A stretch of DNA of 45,396 nucleotides from Sphingobacterium alimentarium (lineage in GTDB: Bacteria > Bacteroidota > Bacteroidia > Sphingobacteriales > Sphingobacteriaceae), in assembly GCF_004342685.1 (NCBI RefSeq), contig NZ_SMBZ01000031.1, positions 1 to 45,396 on the forward strand. The letters are read 5' to 3'. Positions 34,045-43,614 of the stretch are shown piece after piece; within the stretch, counting starts at the first letter, position 1, and every line of letters starts with the position of its first letter. The notes under the pieces are model-generated. The model saw nothing but the letters and a program-made list of their open reading frames with translations, was not told the origin of the DNA and did not search any database. The position numbers and the translations under genes were made by a program.

Positions 34045-35829
34045 ATGACAATAAAAAAATTATTCAAGAACATATTTCCCTTTGTCAAGCCGTATAAGCA
34101 TCTTGTCTTCCTCGCTTTAGCGTTGACAGTCGTAGGATCATTCGCCGCCCAGATTAATGCTTTTGTTTTAAAATATACTGTTGATAAGATAAGTGAATTG
34201 CTCGTAGACAATACCCCACTGCGGCAGGGAATGCATATCATCGGTATTATTTCAGCTATTTTGTTGAGCAAGGAGATTATTTACTCATTGGTACAGTTCG
34301 GGCAGAAGTTTTATGGTGAAAAATTAAAAATCATGATTGCTCGTGATTTTTCGCAGACCATCGTCGAGAAAATATTGACTTATCGTATGGCATTCTATAC
34401 CACGGATACTAATGAGTCAGGAAAATTGCAGACACGTATTGATGCGGGGATTAGTTCGTTGACGCGTCTCGTTCAAAACTTTTTTATCGATATTCTTCCC
34501 TTATTTGCCACAGCGATTGTCGCCTTGGTGTGTATGTTTTTGGCTAATTTTTATGTGGGGCTGGTGGGTCTATTTACTGTTCCTATCTATTTTCTTATAT
34601 CACAAAGACAGGCTGTGCGCTTGTCCGGATTCCGGAGAAATATGCGTTTCTTCCGCGAAAATAAAAGCAATCAAATTATTAATCTTATCGATTCCATCAC
34701 CGTTATCAAGTCATTTGTCAGGGAATCCGAAGAAGCAGCGCGTCACAGACAGATTCAATTTGATATGACCGAGAATCAAATGTCCACGCGTAAGACCAGT
34801 TATATCTTTGATAGTCTGAAAAGCTTTGTGGAGCAGATTGGCATCGTACTGGTTATTATCCTTACTGCATATTTTGTATTGGCCGAGCAGATGACGCTGG
34901 GTGCTATTATGTTTCATATTATGTTATTTAATAATGTTTCTGCACCTATCCGTCAGCTTCATCGGATATATGATGAGGTTAATGATGCGCTTATTTATTC
35001 AGAAAGTTTTTTTGATATCATGAAAGCCGATGACCAAAAAGAGCTTTCAGGAACGTATCGCCCCGCGCATATTCGTGGAGATATAGAGATGCGAAATGTA
35101 AATTTTGAATACCCCAATGGCACTCCCGCGCTTTATGATGTTTCGATGAAAATTGAACCGGATCAGATTACGGCGTTGGTTGGGTTAAGTGGGGCAGGAA
35201 AAAGTACAGTAATTAATATTCTGGACAAATTTTATTCGCCTTCTTCTGGACAAATTTTATTGGATGGAGTGGATTTGAGCGAGTATGATACAAGGTTTCT
35301 GCGTGAAAATATTGGACTAGTACTACAGAAAAACCATATTTTCAAAGGTACCATAGCCGATAACATCCGCTACGGTAAAATTAATAGTTCGCTGGAAGAG
35401 GTTCAAGAGGCCGCTAAGAAAGCGTATATCCACGACCAAATAATGGAGCTTCCCAAAGGCTATGATTCTGAAGCTCATCTCTTATCCGGCGGACAGCAAC
35501 AGCGTATTGCTATTGCCCGTATGTTTCTCAAAAATCCTCCAATCATATTTTTGGATGAGCCTACGGCTAATCTAGATGCTATAGCGACGGAGCAAATCAA
35601 AAATAGTCTGGACGCTATCAAAGTGGGTAGAACGGTAGTCATTGTATCGCACTCCATCTCCCAAATTATCGACTCTTCGCACATCATCGTCATGGAAAAG
35701 GGTAGAGTAGTGGAAGATGGTACGCACGAAGATTTATATGATCTCAAAGGAACTTACCATCGTATTTTCTCGGCGATGGCAAATAGTCTGAATATTGATA
35801 AGATCACAAAAAGTATGCAGGATAATTAG
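34045..35829 (+). CDS. ABC exporter, fused membrane and ATPase domains
   Basis: A half-size ABC exporter of 594 aa. Six membrane segments (about 15-310) form the type-IV exporter fold, with the helix-2 region FYGEKLKIMIARDF. The ATPase domain (about 350-585) has Walker A G380-LSGAGKS-387, Q-loop LVLQKNH, signature L480-SGGQQQR, and Walker B ending D504-E505 (IIFLDEP), then switch His in VIVSHS. All ATPase motifs are intact, so a homodimer should be active. The substrate (lipid, drug or peptide) cannot be told. It follows the glp regulator by 53 bases on the same strand but is probably unrelated. Its stop overlaps the stop of the convergent DUF4126 gene. Confidence 0.93.
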   Translation: MTIKKLFKNIFPFVKPYKHLVFLALALTVVGSFAAQINAFVLKYTVDKISELLVDNTPLRQGMHIIGIISAILLSKEIIYSLVQFGQKFYGEKLKIMIARDFSQTIVEKILTYRMAFYTTDTNESGKLQTRIDAGISSLTRLVQNFFIDILPLFATAIVALVCMFLANFYVGLVGLFTVPIYFLISQRQAVRLSGFRRNMRFFRENKSNQIINLIDSITVIKSFVRESEEAARHRQIQFDMTENQMSTRKTSYIFDSLKSFVEQIGIVLVIILTAYFVLAEQMTLGAIMFHIMLFNNVSAPIRQLHRIYDEVNDALIYSESFFDIMKADDQKELSGTYRPAHIRGDIEMRNVNFEYPNGTPALYDVSMKIEPDQITALVGLSGAGKSTVINILDKFYSPSSGQILLDGVDLSEYDTRFLRENIGLVLQKNHIFKGTIADNIRYGKINSSLEEVQEAAKKAYIHDQIMELPKGYDSEAHLLSGGQQQRIAIARMFLKNPPIIFLDEPTANLDAIATEQIKNSLDAIKVGRTVVIVSHSISQIIDSSHIIVMEKGRVVEDGTHEDLYDLKGTYHRIFSAMANSLNIDKITKSMQDN

Positions 35830-36422
35830 TCGGGTATACGCTCACTGCTGGACTGTATTTTTTGTCTGATGCGTTTTCCAAATCGAAATAGCCAATAAAT
35901 AAGAACTATTACCATAATGATGGCAATAATGGGCACAAATACGGCTAATACAGACATCAGCGTGGCTCCGGTATTCTCGACTGTAGATACTAAAGGATTG
36001 CCTATGCCTGCTGTACTGGCTGATGAAGCTAGACGGATGCCTGATAGAGCTGTGCTCACTGTTGCCGCTGTACCTCCTCCCGCAATAATGCTTAATCCCC
36101 ATTTAATTATATCATTTGATTCGGCAAATTGGGATGAAAATAGGAGTGTCCCAGCAATTGCCGACAAAGGGATGGCAATGCTATCCATGATATTGTCTAC
36201 AAAGGGAATATAATAGGATAATATCTCAAATACCATGGCCATACCCAAAGCGATTAGTGCATGCAAAGATCCTAACCATTGCCAATTATCTTGTAAGGGT
36301 ATCCAATTAAAGAAGGAAGCGAGACTAACAAAAAATAAGGGAAGAAAAACACGAAAACCAGTAGCTGTAGCGAGGCCAATGCCTATAAAAAGGCTAATAA
36401 TATATGGGCCTAAGTGTTCCAT
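35826..36422 (-). CDS. DUF4126 membrane protein
   Basis: A 198-aa inner-membrane protein with about five hydrophobic segments and Gly/Ala-rich helices: GIGLATATGFRVFLPLF near the start, YYIPFVDNIMDSIAIPLSAIAGTLL mid-way and GGGTAATVSTALSGIRLASSASTAGIGNP, which is the conserved DUF4126 core. A basic tail (FGKRIRQKIQSS) ends it. Function unknown. Its stop codon overlaps that of the ABC exporter tail to tail in TTAG (35826-35829), so the two transcripts must run into each other. Confidence 0.85.
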   Translation of the reverse strand: MEHLGPYIISLFIGIGLATATGFRVFLPLFFVSLASFFNWIPLQDNWQWLGSLHALIALGMAMVFEILSYYIPFVDNIMDSIAIPLSAIAGTLLFSSQFAESNDIIKWGLSIIAGGGTAATVSTALSGIRLASSASTAGIGNPLVSTVENTGATLMSVLAVFVPIIAIIMVIVLIYWLFRFGKRIRQKIQSSSERIPD

Positions 36423-36463
36423 AATCAGTTGTTTATTTTAAAATTACCATTACTTTGGCATAA

Positions 36464-36500
36464 AACAAAACGAGCGAAGATTATTCTCCGCTCGTTTGTT
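36464..36500 (-). terminator. Terminator after the OmpP1-like gene
   Basis: AACAAAACGAGCGAAGA (36464-36480) pairs with TCTCCGCTCGTTTGTT (36485-36500), with one bulged A and one G-U pair, around the loop TTAT. It lies 18 bases beyond the stop of the porin gene on the minus strand. Confidence 0.8.
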
Positions 36501-36517
36501 ATATATGTTTTTATCGA

Positions 36518-38068
36518 TTAGAATCGTGCGCCTAAGGTCAATAAAGCATTAGTTCTGCGATGTGTAAGGTCCGCTACAGGTTCATAGCTTCCTAGATCAT
36601 GCCAAAATCCACTCAATGTGTATGGAGCCGTGCTATAGGAATTCACTTGGTGAACTACTGCTACATCCATATACATTGTATTTGATAGCTTGAATCCTAA
36701 ACCAACACTTCCATTATAGTTTGTTTCTTCCGCATACTTGTAAGGGTTGCCAAAATAATTGAAACCAGCACGGGCACTGACCAAGCTATTCAACAAATAT
36801 TCCCCACCAATACGTACATTAAATGCGCCTTGCAAGTCCTCAGAAATATAGTTGTTGACATTGATAAAAGAATTTGTCGAAGTAGGGGACGTGTATCGAG
36901 TACTGTTATAAGTGATATATTCCGCTTCGGCACTTAATAATCCTCGGTCAAAAAATTTCGTTGCGCCTAAAGCAAACCTCCATGGTGTAGATATGGAGTA
37001 ATCTTGCGCACTGCTGTATAACGCCGATTCATACGTATGGAAGCTTGTATTTGAATCCATATCCGGGAAATAGCTAACATCAGTAAAAGCACGAGTAGAC
37101 TCGCTAATTGTATTCCAAGTAGGTGTCTTGATGGTCAAACCGATATTCCAGTCTAAAGCGGGTTTGAAAATCATCCCCAATTTAAGATCGATGCCTGATC
37201 CTTCTGTGATTTGGGAATAATCATCCAATAGCTGATAACTTTTATCTAAAAATCGGTATAATTCTGGATTTGCGGGATTCGCATACGCGGAATTGGGATT
37301 TACTTCTCGTACCTCATCGGGAGTCATTGTCCATCCATTCTCTTCAAATATTTTGCTTCTCTCATATCAGAAAAAAGAAAATCCGAGCGTAGCGCCAATG
37401 TAAAAAGTGTTATTGTAATTAGCTCCGAAAGCTAAGGAAGTATTGTTGTGATTTCCTTTGGTAAGCACATCATTCACCTGATGCTTACCTTCTTGGAATG
37501 CTAATGGGAAATAGCCATCTGCTGCTGTTGGGAATATCTCCACGAGATTAGATTTTCTAAAATCATTTCTGAAATCCGAATCATCAGCCATTAAATCTGT
37601 AAGATTATTCACAAATGAGGTCTCATTATTTACCCCGTCGTATACCCAAGAATTGTTGAAGTTTTGTCTTTTATTATAACTAATTCCTATGCTTGTCGAT
37701 TGCCATCCATGATAACCTAGATTGCGTGACGGAAAATTAAAAACAACACCTGCTTGTGCAATACCCAAATTACCTTTGTTACTGCTTGAGTTGGTGCCTA
37801 AGAAATTGGTTTTATTATTGTTTTGAAGATAGTCAAAAGTGATGTTTACATCGGAGCGACTGTAGAATCCTAAACCGGCAGGGTTGCCGTTGATGGAGCT
37901 AATATCACCTCCTAACGCTGTCTGCACATTTCCCATCCCTTTAATACGTGCTGATGCCGGGTTTTCATCTTTGGATATGATTACTGCGTCATCTACGGAC
38001 TGTGCATGCGCAAATCCCACAATGCTTCCTGATAATAGTAATGAAAGAATTATCTTTTTTGATTTCAT
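36518..38068 (-). pseudogene. OmpP1/FadL-like outer membrane porin gene broken by an in-frame TGA
   Basis: Two open stretches (38068-37367 and 37327-36518) are in the same frame and read as one 516-codon gene interrupted by TGA at 37367-37369. The first part has a signal peptide (ending GFAHAQS), the hallmark NPASARIKGMGNVQTALGGDISSINGNPAGL and beta strands up to ATLGFSFF. The second continues after 13 intact codons (YERSK..ENGWT) with TPDEVREVNPNSA, GIDLKLGMIFKPALDWNIGL and TPTW, ending LLTLGARF in a barrel C terminus. This is the pattern of the OmpP1/FadL/TodX transport family, with the usual length of about 500 aa. As read, only a 233-aa fragment would be made. A C-to-T change (CGA to TGA) or a base-call error would explain it. 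Confidence 0.8.
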
Positions 38069-38091
38069 AAATTGAGGATGTATATGATATA

Positions 38092-38115
38092 ATTGCCAGC
38101 CTTAGGGCTGGCAAT
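38092..38115 (-). terminator. Perfect hairpin after the low-complexity lipoprotein gene
   Basis: ATTGCCAGCC (38092-38101) and GGCTGGCAAT (38106-38115) form a 10-bp perfect stem with the loop TTAG, 16 bases beyond the stop of the lipoprotein gene. No strong T run follows, so the termination role is likely but not certain. Confidence 0.6.
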
Positions 38116-38131
38116 TGCAAAATGTTATTTT

Positions 38132-39391
38132 CTATCGTCTTGAAGACCTTGATGAACCACCAGATGATGAGCTACCGCCGCCGCCACTGGATGTGCTTCT
38201 AGAAGATCCGCCGCTGCTCATAGAGCTTCTGCTAGATGAAGAAGCCGGTGGAGGTGTATATGTAGAACCTCTGCTACTACCACTTGAAGAACGTGCAGGG
38301 CTCGAATTCGATTGCTCTTGTCTTACACTTCTATTCGAGGTCGTTGATCTCGAGCTTTGCGGTGTGGACGTAGGACGAGTTGAGCGTTCTGTATTCGGTG
38401 ATACCGATCTACCTGGTGTTCTATTCGGCGCGGTTGATTCAGGGCGTCTAGTTCCTCTATCAATAGTTTCTCTATTACCCGATCTATCGACTGTTCCACT
38501 TCTTGCAGAACCACTTCTGTCTATCGTTCCTCTATTTCCTGTATTCGATCTATCATTGACAGTGCGTGAAGTAGTACCACGTGAATTGATGGTGCCATCA
38601 GAACGACGAGATGATGCGCGGTCTGAAACTTCAGTGTTTCGAATAGCCGATCTTGTACCAGTCACGATACGACCGTTGGCGTCTCTACTTACACTGCGGG
38701 ATACTGTAGCTCTTCTATCAGTAGATCTATTACTTACTCTAGTATCGTATAATCCACGATTATTTGATCGTACAGAAGAGTATGCAGGACGAGTCACATA
38801 TCCGCCACTACCAATTCCATAGCCACCGCCATAGTAAGGGTGTCCCCAGCGATTGTAGTAGGAGTTCATGCCCCAATATGAATTGTAGAAATGATATGGA
38901 TTACCCCATCCCCATCCGATATGTGAATAGTAAGGATAGCCCATGCTGTAAGGGTAGCCCCAGCCAAATCCTAGGCCCCAACCTCTATTCCAACCCCAGT
39001 TTGAATAACCGAATCCCCAGCCACCATAACCACCATAACCGTAACCCCAAGTGTTAAAACCAAACCAAGGATCAAAGAATGGGTCATAATAGGACATTCC
39101 TGGAGTAGAATAATAGAATCTATTGATACGATTTGCGTATTCTAAATCACCATATTCATCTTCGTAATATTCATCATCTGAATATTCGTCCGTATAGTAA
39201 GCGTTATTTTGTTGTGCATACTCATCTTCCGTATAGTAATAATCCGGACTTTGATATGCTTGGTCGGTATTTATTTGACGATTATTGTACACATCGTCTT
39301 TATAAGCGATTTGCCTACCGGTTGAACATGAGCTAATAGCCAGAGCTACTGTCATGGTCAAACTACCTATTAATATTTTGTTCGTTTTCAT
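38132..39391 (-). CDS. Low-complexity tripartite lipoprotein of unknown function
   Basis: A 419-aa lipoprotein (lipobox AISSC, Cys22). Three zones follow the anchor: an acidic, tyrosine-rich stretch (about 50-90; YYYTEDEY, DEYSDDEYYEDEY), a Gly/Trp/Tyr/Pro-rich stretch (about 95-205; WGYGYGGYGGWGFGY, YYGGGYGIGSGG) and a long Arg/Ser/Thr/Gly-rich basic tail (about 205-419; SRGTTSRTVND, SSGGGGSSSSGGSSRSSRR). No enzymatic motif is seen and most of it must be disordered. Similar proteins occur in Sphingobacteriaceae under vague names. A structural or adhesive role at the cell envelope is a guess. The basic tail creates a long antisense open frame, which I reject as a gene. It lies between the porin pseudogene and proS. 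Confidence 0.75.
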   Translation of the reverse strand: MKTNKILIGSLTMTVALAISSCSTGRQIAYKDDVYNNRQINTDQAYQSPDYYYTEDEYAQQNNAYYTDEYSDDEYYEDEYGDLEYANRINRFYYSTPGMSYYDPFFDPWFGFNTWGYGYGGYGGWGFGYSNWGWNRGWGLGFGWGYPYSMGYPYYSHIGWGWGNPYHFYNSYWGMNSYYNRWGHPYYGGGYGIGSGGYVTRPAYSSVRSNNRGLYDTRVSNRSTDRRATVSRSVSRDANGRIVTGTRSAIRNTEVSDRASSRRSDGTINSRGTTSRTVNDRSNTGNRGTIDRSGSARSGTVDRSGNRETIDRGTRRPESTAPNRTPGRSVSPNTERSTRPTSTPQSSRSTTSNRSVRQEQSNSSPARSSSGSSRGSTYTPPPASSSSRSSMSSGGSSRSTSSGGGGSSSSGGSSRSSRR

Positions 39392-39561
39392 AATATCTTA
39401 TCGCTAGTTGTTGTAGATAATCCAACGTCTTTTTATTATCTTAGACGCGATTTTCAACAAAGGTTTAATACCTGTAATCAAAAATATAAATAAATTTTTA
39501 CTGAAAGAGAATATACTCTTTTTTAGAATATATTTTCTTAAATATAAGGTTATAAAAGCAC

Positions 39562-41034
39562 ATGGGTAAAGGAATAACAAGTCGTAGTGAAGATTATTCA
39601 CAATGGTATAATGATCTGGTTATTAAGGCGGATTTGGCAGAATATTCTGCGGTAAGAGGTTGTATGGTTATCAAACCTTATGGTTATGCTATTTGGGAGC
39701 GTATGCAAGCTATTTTGGATAAGCGGTTTAAAGAGACAGGACATAGTAATGCATATTTTCCATTGTTTATTCCGAAGTCATTTTTCTCTAAAGAAGCTTC
39801 GCACGTAGATGGTTTTGCAACGGAATGTGCCGTAGTCACTCACTATCGTCTCAAAAATGATGGTAATGGTAATATTATTGTCGATGAGGATGCGAAGTTA
39901 GAAGAAGAATTAATCGTTCGTCCGACATCTGAAACTATTATTTGGAATACGTACAGAGGCTGGATTGAGTCTTACCGTGATTTGCCAATTTTGGTGAACC
40001 AATGGGCGAATGTGGTTCGATGGGAAATGCGTACACGTTTATTCTTACGTACTGCAGAATTTTTATGGCAGGAAGGGCATACAGCTCACGCTACTTCGGA
40101 GGAAGCAGTAGCAGAAGCACAACAAATGTTGGATGTCTATTCTGAATTTGCGGAGAAAACATTAGCTGTTCCCGTGATTCGTGGTCGTAAAACAGAATCG
40201 GAGCGTTTTGCTGGTGCATTAGATACGTATACCATTGAAGCTTTAATGCAAGATGGTAAAGCTCTACAAGCTGGTACTTCGCACTTCTTAGGTCAAAATT
40301 TTGCGAAAGCTTTTGATGTGAAGTTTACTTCAAAAGAAGGTAAGCAAGAACACGTTTGGGCAACTTCATGGGGTGTTTCTACACGATTGATGGGTGCTTT
40401 GATTATGGCGCACTCAGATGATCAAGGTTTGGTATTGCCTCCGAAATTAGCACCTATTCAAGTAGTTGTCGTTCCAATTTTCAAAACGGATGAGGAGAAA
40501 GCTAATATTGATGCTTTTGTAGATAAGCTGAATACGGAATTGAAAGCGCAAGGTATTTCGGTGAAATACGATGATCGTGATACTCAACGTCCAGGTTTCA
40601 AATTCGCAGAATGGGAATTGAAAGGTGTTCCATTGCGTGTAGCTATTGGTGCGCGTGATATGCAAAATGGAACAGTAGAATTGGCACGTCGCGACACACA
40701 AACCAAAGATACAGTAGAGCAAGCTGGATTAGGTGCTCGTATCGTGGCGTTGCTAGACGAAATTCAAGATAATATTTTCACTAAAGCATTAAACTTCCGT
40801 GATTCACACATCACAGAAGTGAACTCATACGAAGAATTTAAACATGTATTAGAAAATAAAGGTGGTTTTGTGTCTTGTCACTGGGACGGAACTCCTGAAA
40901 CGGAAAAACGTGTGAAAGAAGAAACAAAAGCAACATCACGTTGTATTCCTTTGGATTTCAAAGAAGAAGAAGGTGTTTGTATCTTCACCGGTAAACCATC
41001 AAAAGGTCGTGTACTTTTTGCAAAGGCTTATTAA
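39562..41034 (+). CDS. proS: Prolyl-tRNA synthetase (archaeal/eukaryote-like short type)
   Basis: Charges tRNA-Pro with proline. The 490-aa protein is the short form without the inserted editing domain. It has class II motif 1 around [15 protein letters not shown], motif 2 ([28 protein letters not shown]) and motif 3 ([15 protein letters not shown], which holds the usual Arg). An anticodon-binding domain (about 285-390; [14 protein letters not shown]) and a C-terminal zinc-like domain ending in tyrosine (AKAY) complete it. It is followed by a strong terminator and appears to be transcribed alone. Confidence 0.96.
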   Translation: MGKGITSRSEDYSQWYNDLVIKADLAEYSAVRGCMVIKPYGYAIWERMQAILDKRFKETGHSNAYFPLFIPKSFFSKEASHVDGFATECAVVTHYRLKNDGNGNIIVDEDAKLEEELIVRPTSETIIWNTYRGWIESYRDLPILVNQWANVVRWEMRTRLFLRTAEFLWQEGHTAHATSEEAVAEAQQMLDVYSEFAEKTLAVPVIRGRKTESERFAGALDTYTIEALMQDGKALQAGTSHFLGQNFAKAFDVKFTSKEGKQEHVWATSWGVSTRLMGALIMAHSDDQGLVLPPKLAPIQVVVVPIFKTDEEKANIDAFVDKLNTELKAQGISVKYDDRDTQRPGFKFAEWELKGVPLRVAIGARDMQNGTVELARRDTQTKDTVEQAGLGARIVALLDEIQDNIFTKALNFRDSHITEVNSYEEFKHVLENKGGFVSCHWDGTPETEKRVKEETKATSRCIPLDFKEEEGVCIFTGKPSKGRVLFAKAY

Positions 41035-41055
41035 TAGTATTTATATATTATTCTC

Positions 41056-41089
41056 AAAAAGAGCAAAGAGGAATTTCTTTGCTCTTTTT
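41056..41089 (+). terminator. Terminator after proS
   Basis: A 14-bp perfect stem (AAAAAGAGCAAAGA at 41056-41069, TCTTTGCTCTTTTT at 41076-41089) with a 6-base loop and T-rich tail, 21 bases after the proS stop. Confidence 0.92.
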
Positions 41090-41105
41090 ATTTTAAATTA
41101 GGCGT

Positions 41106-41879
41106 ATGAGAATATTGATTTTAGGTTGCGGTTGGGTAGGGGAAGAGGTTGCTAAATATTATATTGAGAAAGGAGATGATGTCTTTGCGACTTGCACTTC
41201 TATTGAGAAAGCGGATAATCTGAATGCATTTGGTTGTAAGGTCGCTATCGTTAATTTTGATGACGCCAATTCAATTGATGAATTTCCCAAAGAATTTGAT
41301 TATGTATTGAATAGTATTCCAGCTAGTTCAAAAAATACAGTAGCTGAAATCTCCAATCGTTTCCAAAATGTGAGGAATTATTTATCGCACATCCGCTATA
41401 AAAAGCACATCTATCTCAGTTCGATTGGAATCTATCCGGATATTGACTTTACTTTCGATGAAGCGTATGCTGGAGAAATGAACGAACGGTTGGAAGTCGC
41501 TGAACAAAAAGTTCAGTTGCCGAAGACTCATATTTATAGGTTAGGCGGATTATTTGGCAAGAATAGAATTTTCGCTAAGTATTTTCAGAATCGAATTTGT
41601 ACGACGGGCGATCAACCTGCGAATTTCGTACATGTAGATGATGTGGTAAATTTATTAGCATTGGGATTTAAAAATGATTTACAAAATTCCATTTACAATA
41701 TTTTAGCTCCTGAACATCCTACTAAAAAAGAAGTAATCCTAGCATCAGCTGAAAAATATGGTTTTGCTCTACCTTCTGGATTTGAGGCGCAAGATTCCTT
41801 TCAGAAAATTGTAGATGGCTCGAAGATTAGTAAAGAAATGGATTATCAATATATTTATCCTTCACCTTTGGATTTTTAA
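41106..41879 (+). CDS. NAD(P)-binding SDR-family protein (YeeZ-like)
   Basis: A 257-aa extended-SDR-like protein. The N-terminal Rossmann motif is ILGCGWVGEEVA (residues 4-15), followed by a short strand-helix alternation. The segment YLSSIGIYPD stands where epimerases have SS-x-VYG, with the catalytic Tyr retained in IYPD but without a clear following YxxxK. Later blocks YRLGGLFGK and NFVHVDDVVNLL are typical of the YeeZ/NAD-dependent epimerase group. The substrate is unknown. It begins 16 bases after the proS terminator and precedes the TIGR02757 gene by 47 bases. Confidence 0.82.
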   Translation: MRILILGCGWVGEEVAKYYIEKGDDVFATCTSIEKADNLNAFGCKVAIVNFDDANSIDEFPKEFDYVLNSIPASSKNTVAEISNRFQNVRNYLSHIRYKKHIYLSSIGIYPDIDFTFDEAYAGEMNERLEVAEQKVQLPKTHIYRLGGLFGKNRIFAKYFQNRICTTGDQPANFVHVDDVVNLLALGFKNDLQNSIYNILAPEHPTKKEVILASAEKYGFALPSGFEAQDSFQKIVDGSKISKEMDYQYIYPSPLDF

Positions 41880-41926
41880 TATCTTAATTGCTCCTGCGAG
41901 GACTTAATATGCTTACTTTGTAGAAT

Positions 41927-42709
41927 ATGTCGGATTTTAATATTCAAGAATTTTTAGATAGCAAGGTTGTTGAATACAATCAACCCAATTTTATAGCGAA
42001 TGATCCAATCTGTATTCCGCATTTGTTTACGCAGAAGCAGGATATTGAAATCATGGGTTTTATAGCTTCGATATTAGCTTGGGGACAACGTATAACCATT
42101 ATCAATAAATGCAAAGAACTAATAGATCGAATGGGAGGGAATCCTTACGATTTTATACTCAATCATCAGGAGAATGACCTAAAGTCCCTATTAGGTTTCA
42201 AGCATCGTACTTTTAATGATACGGATCTGTTGTATTTTGTTGAGTTTTTCAAATACCATTATTCTCGATTTGGTTCATTGGAAGATGCTTTTTTGATAGG
42301 CCAAGAAAAAGTATTACCAAATCAGATCTCTATCGAAAAATCTTTAAATGAGTTTAAACAGTATTTTTTCTCTTTACCAGATTTCCCATTACGGACGAAA
42401 AAACATGTTAGTTCACCTGCGCAGAGATCAACTTGCAAGCGATTGAATATGTTCTTGCGTTGGATGGTGCGACAGGATGATAAAGGTGTGGATTTCGGTA
42501 TTTGGAATCGGATTGCGCCATCACAACTAATTTGCCCTTGTGATGTGCACGTGGAACGAGTAGCAAGAAAGTTTCATTTGATTACCTTGGATAAGTTGAA
42601 TTGGAAGGCTGCTGTTGAATTGACAGACCACCTATTATTGCTGGATCGGGACGATCCCGTGAAATACGATTTTGCTTTATTTAGCTTGGGCGTGGAAAGA
42701 GAAATGTAA
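41927..42709 (+). CDS. TIGR02757 (DUF2400) family protein
   Basis: A 260-aa cytoplasmic protein of the TIGR02757/DUF2400 family, widespread in Bacteroidota. Typical blocks are FIASILAWGQR near residue 45, YDFILNHQENDL, LLGFKHRTFNDTDL, the segment KHVSSPAQRSTCKRLNMFLRWMVRQDDKGVDFGIW, CDVHVERVARK and FALFSLGVE at the end. The helical make-up and the CPCDVHVERV block recall helix-hairpin-helix DNA glycosylases, but the function is not established. It follows the SDR gene on the same strand. Confidence 0.87.
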   Translation: MSDFNIQEFLDSKVVEYNQPNFIANDPICIPHLFTQKQDIEIMGFIASILAWGQRITIINKCKELIDRMGGNPYDFILNHQENDLKSLLGFKHRTFNDTDLLYFVEFFKYHYSRFGSLEDAFLIGQEKVLPNQISIEKSLNEFKQYFFSLPDFPLRTKKHVSSPAQRSTCKRLNMFLRWMVRQDDKGVDFGIWNRIAPSQLICPCDVHVERVARKFHLITLDKLNWKAAVELTDHLLLLDRDDPVKYDFALFSLGVEREM

Positions 42710-42767
42710 AAAATAAATGGTTTACTCACTGAAAATCATTATATTCCATAAACCTAGGAATGAACAT

Positions 42768-43145
42768 ATGAATAACACTATTAAATTATTTCTTGTAATT
42801 GGATTAGTTGCTATTAATGTATTGAGTTTTGATAGCCATCAGAATTTTTCTTTACACATATTCCAATTAATTATAGAGGTTTTAGGTCTATCCTTTTTTA
42901 GTTATTTTTTGATTCATATGGAGTCTTATCCACATGCGGATAAACTTCGATTACTCATAGCAGCCTTCTTAGTAGTGATATTGAAAAATATATCCTTGGT
43001 AATGATAAAATTTACAGATCGTTATTTCCCAGAGTTGGATGAAAGTTTCAGTACATATTTATTTATAGCCATATTATTATTCTATTCATTTACAGTGTTT
43101 TTTGGAATAGAACGAGTAAAGAAAAAAGCCGTTAATACCAACTAG
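42768..43145 (+). CDS. Small four-helix membrane protein of unknown function
   Basis: A hydrophobic 125-aa protein that I do not recognise, with four predicted membrane segments (about 3-21, 28-48, 57-77 and 90-112) and a basic end (ERVKKKAVNTN). I chose the ATG at 42768 because the 17 extra residues of the longer frame (from 42717) are not hydrophobic and include an untypical polar start. The layout recalls the small PsiE-like family, but no motif secures that. Its stop overlaps a possible bidirectional terminator shared with the convergent GNAT gene. Confidence 0.6.
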   Translation: MNNTIKLFLVIGLVAINVLSFDSHQNFSLHIFQLIIEVLGLSFFSYFLIHMESYPHADKLRLLIAAFLVVILKNISLVMIKFTDRYFPELDESFSTYLFIAILLFYSFTVFFGIERVKKKAVNTN

Positions 43146-43165
43146 TTAGTAGTATCATTGGCTTT
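43125..43165. terminator. Possible bidirectional terminator between convergent genes
   Basis: AAAGCC (43125-43130) pairs with GGCTTT (43160-43165), with further imperfect pairing inside. Runs of A on the left and T on the right suit termination in both directions. It overlaps the end of the small membrane protein gene. Confidence 0.45.
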
Positions 43166-43179
43166 ATACAAATCGCTTA

Positions 43180-43614
43180 TTATAAATACTTGTACATTTC
43201 TCGGTGAGGTCCTATACCTGGAATGTCAAATTCATCAGAAATAAATCCGAAGCCCAATGCCTCATAAAAAGGAAAAGCTATCGTACGTGCATTAAACCAC
43301 AAATATTCTATTCCTAATTGGCTTTTAAGATGTTCAATCGCAGCGTGTAACAGTTCGGCTGCATAGCCCTGCCGTCGATGATCTGGATGCGTAGCCATCC
43401 CTCGAAGGCGGTAAGCGTCTTTGGGAATTTTGCCATGATTCTCGCGCATACAAGTCAATATACACAGCAATTCATTTTTCTCGTCAAAATAACCCAGGTG
43501 AAAAGTCGATGGTAGCATATCGTGAGCAAATATACATTCGGCCTCCGGAAGACCATTGCGCAATACTAACGAACGCAGTGGCAGTGTCTGATCGGCAGTT
43601 ATAAATCGTATCAT
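43180..43614 (-). CDS. GNAT-family N-acetyltransferase
   Basis: A 144-aa single-domain acetyltransferase using acetyl-CoA. The core motif A reads MATHPDHRRQGYAAELLHAAI (about residues 73-93), with the R/Q-x-x-G-x-A pyrophosphate loop RRQGYA. Motif B follows with LWFNARTIAFPFYEALGF. The acceptor substrate is unknown. Its ATG overlaps the stop codon of the gapdh gene upstream by four bases (ATGA, 43611-43614), so both are on one transcript and the GNAT protein is likely translated by coupling. Confidence 0.88.
   Translation of the reverse strand: MIRFITADQTLPLRSLVLRNGLPEAECIFAHDMLPSTFHLGYFDEKNELLCILTCMRENHGKIPKDAYRLRGMATHPDHRRQGYAAELLHAAIEHLKSQLGIEYLWFNARTIAFPFYEALGFGFISDEFDIPGIGPHREMYKYL

Noticed and set aside
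37367..37369. Selenocysteine or regulated TGA read-through in the porin gene
   Set aside because: The codon context is TGA-T, no SECIS-like hairpin was evident just downstream, and outer membrane porins of this family are not selenoproteins.
38115..38822. 235-aa plus-strand open frame rich in Glu, Leu and Pro
   Set aside because: It mirrors the Arg/Ser-rich tail of the lipoprotein on the other strand, where repeated codons keep the antisense free of stops. No signal or motif.
42717..42767. Extended start of the small membrane protein
   Set aside because: The extra 17 residues begin 7 bases after the previous stop and add a basic, non-helical segment; the ATG at 42768 gives a standard first membrane helix.
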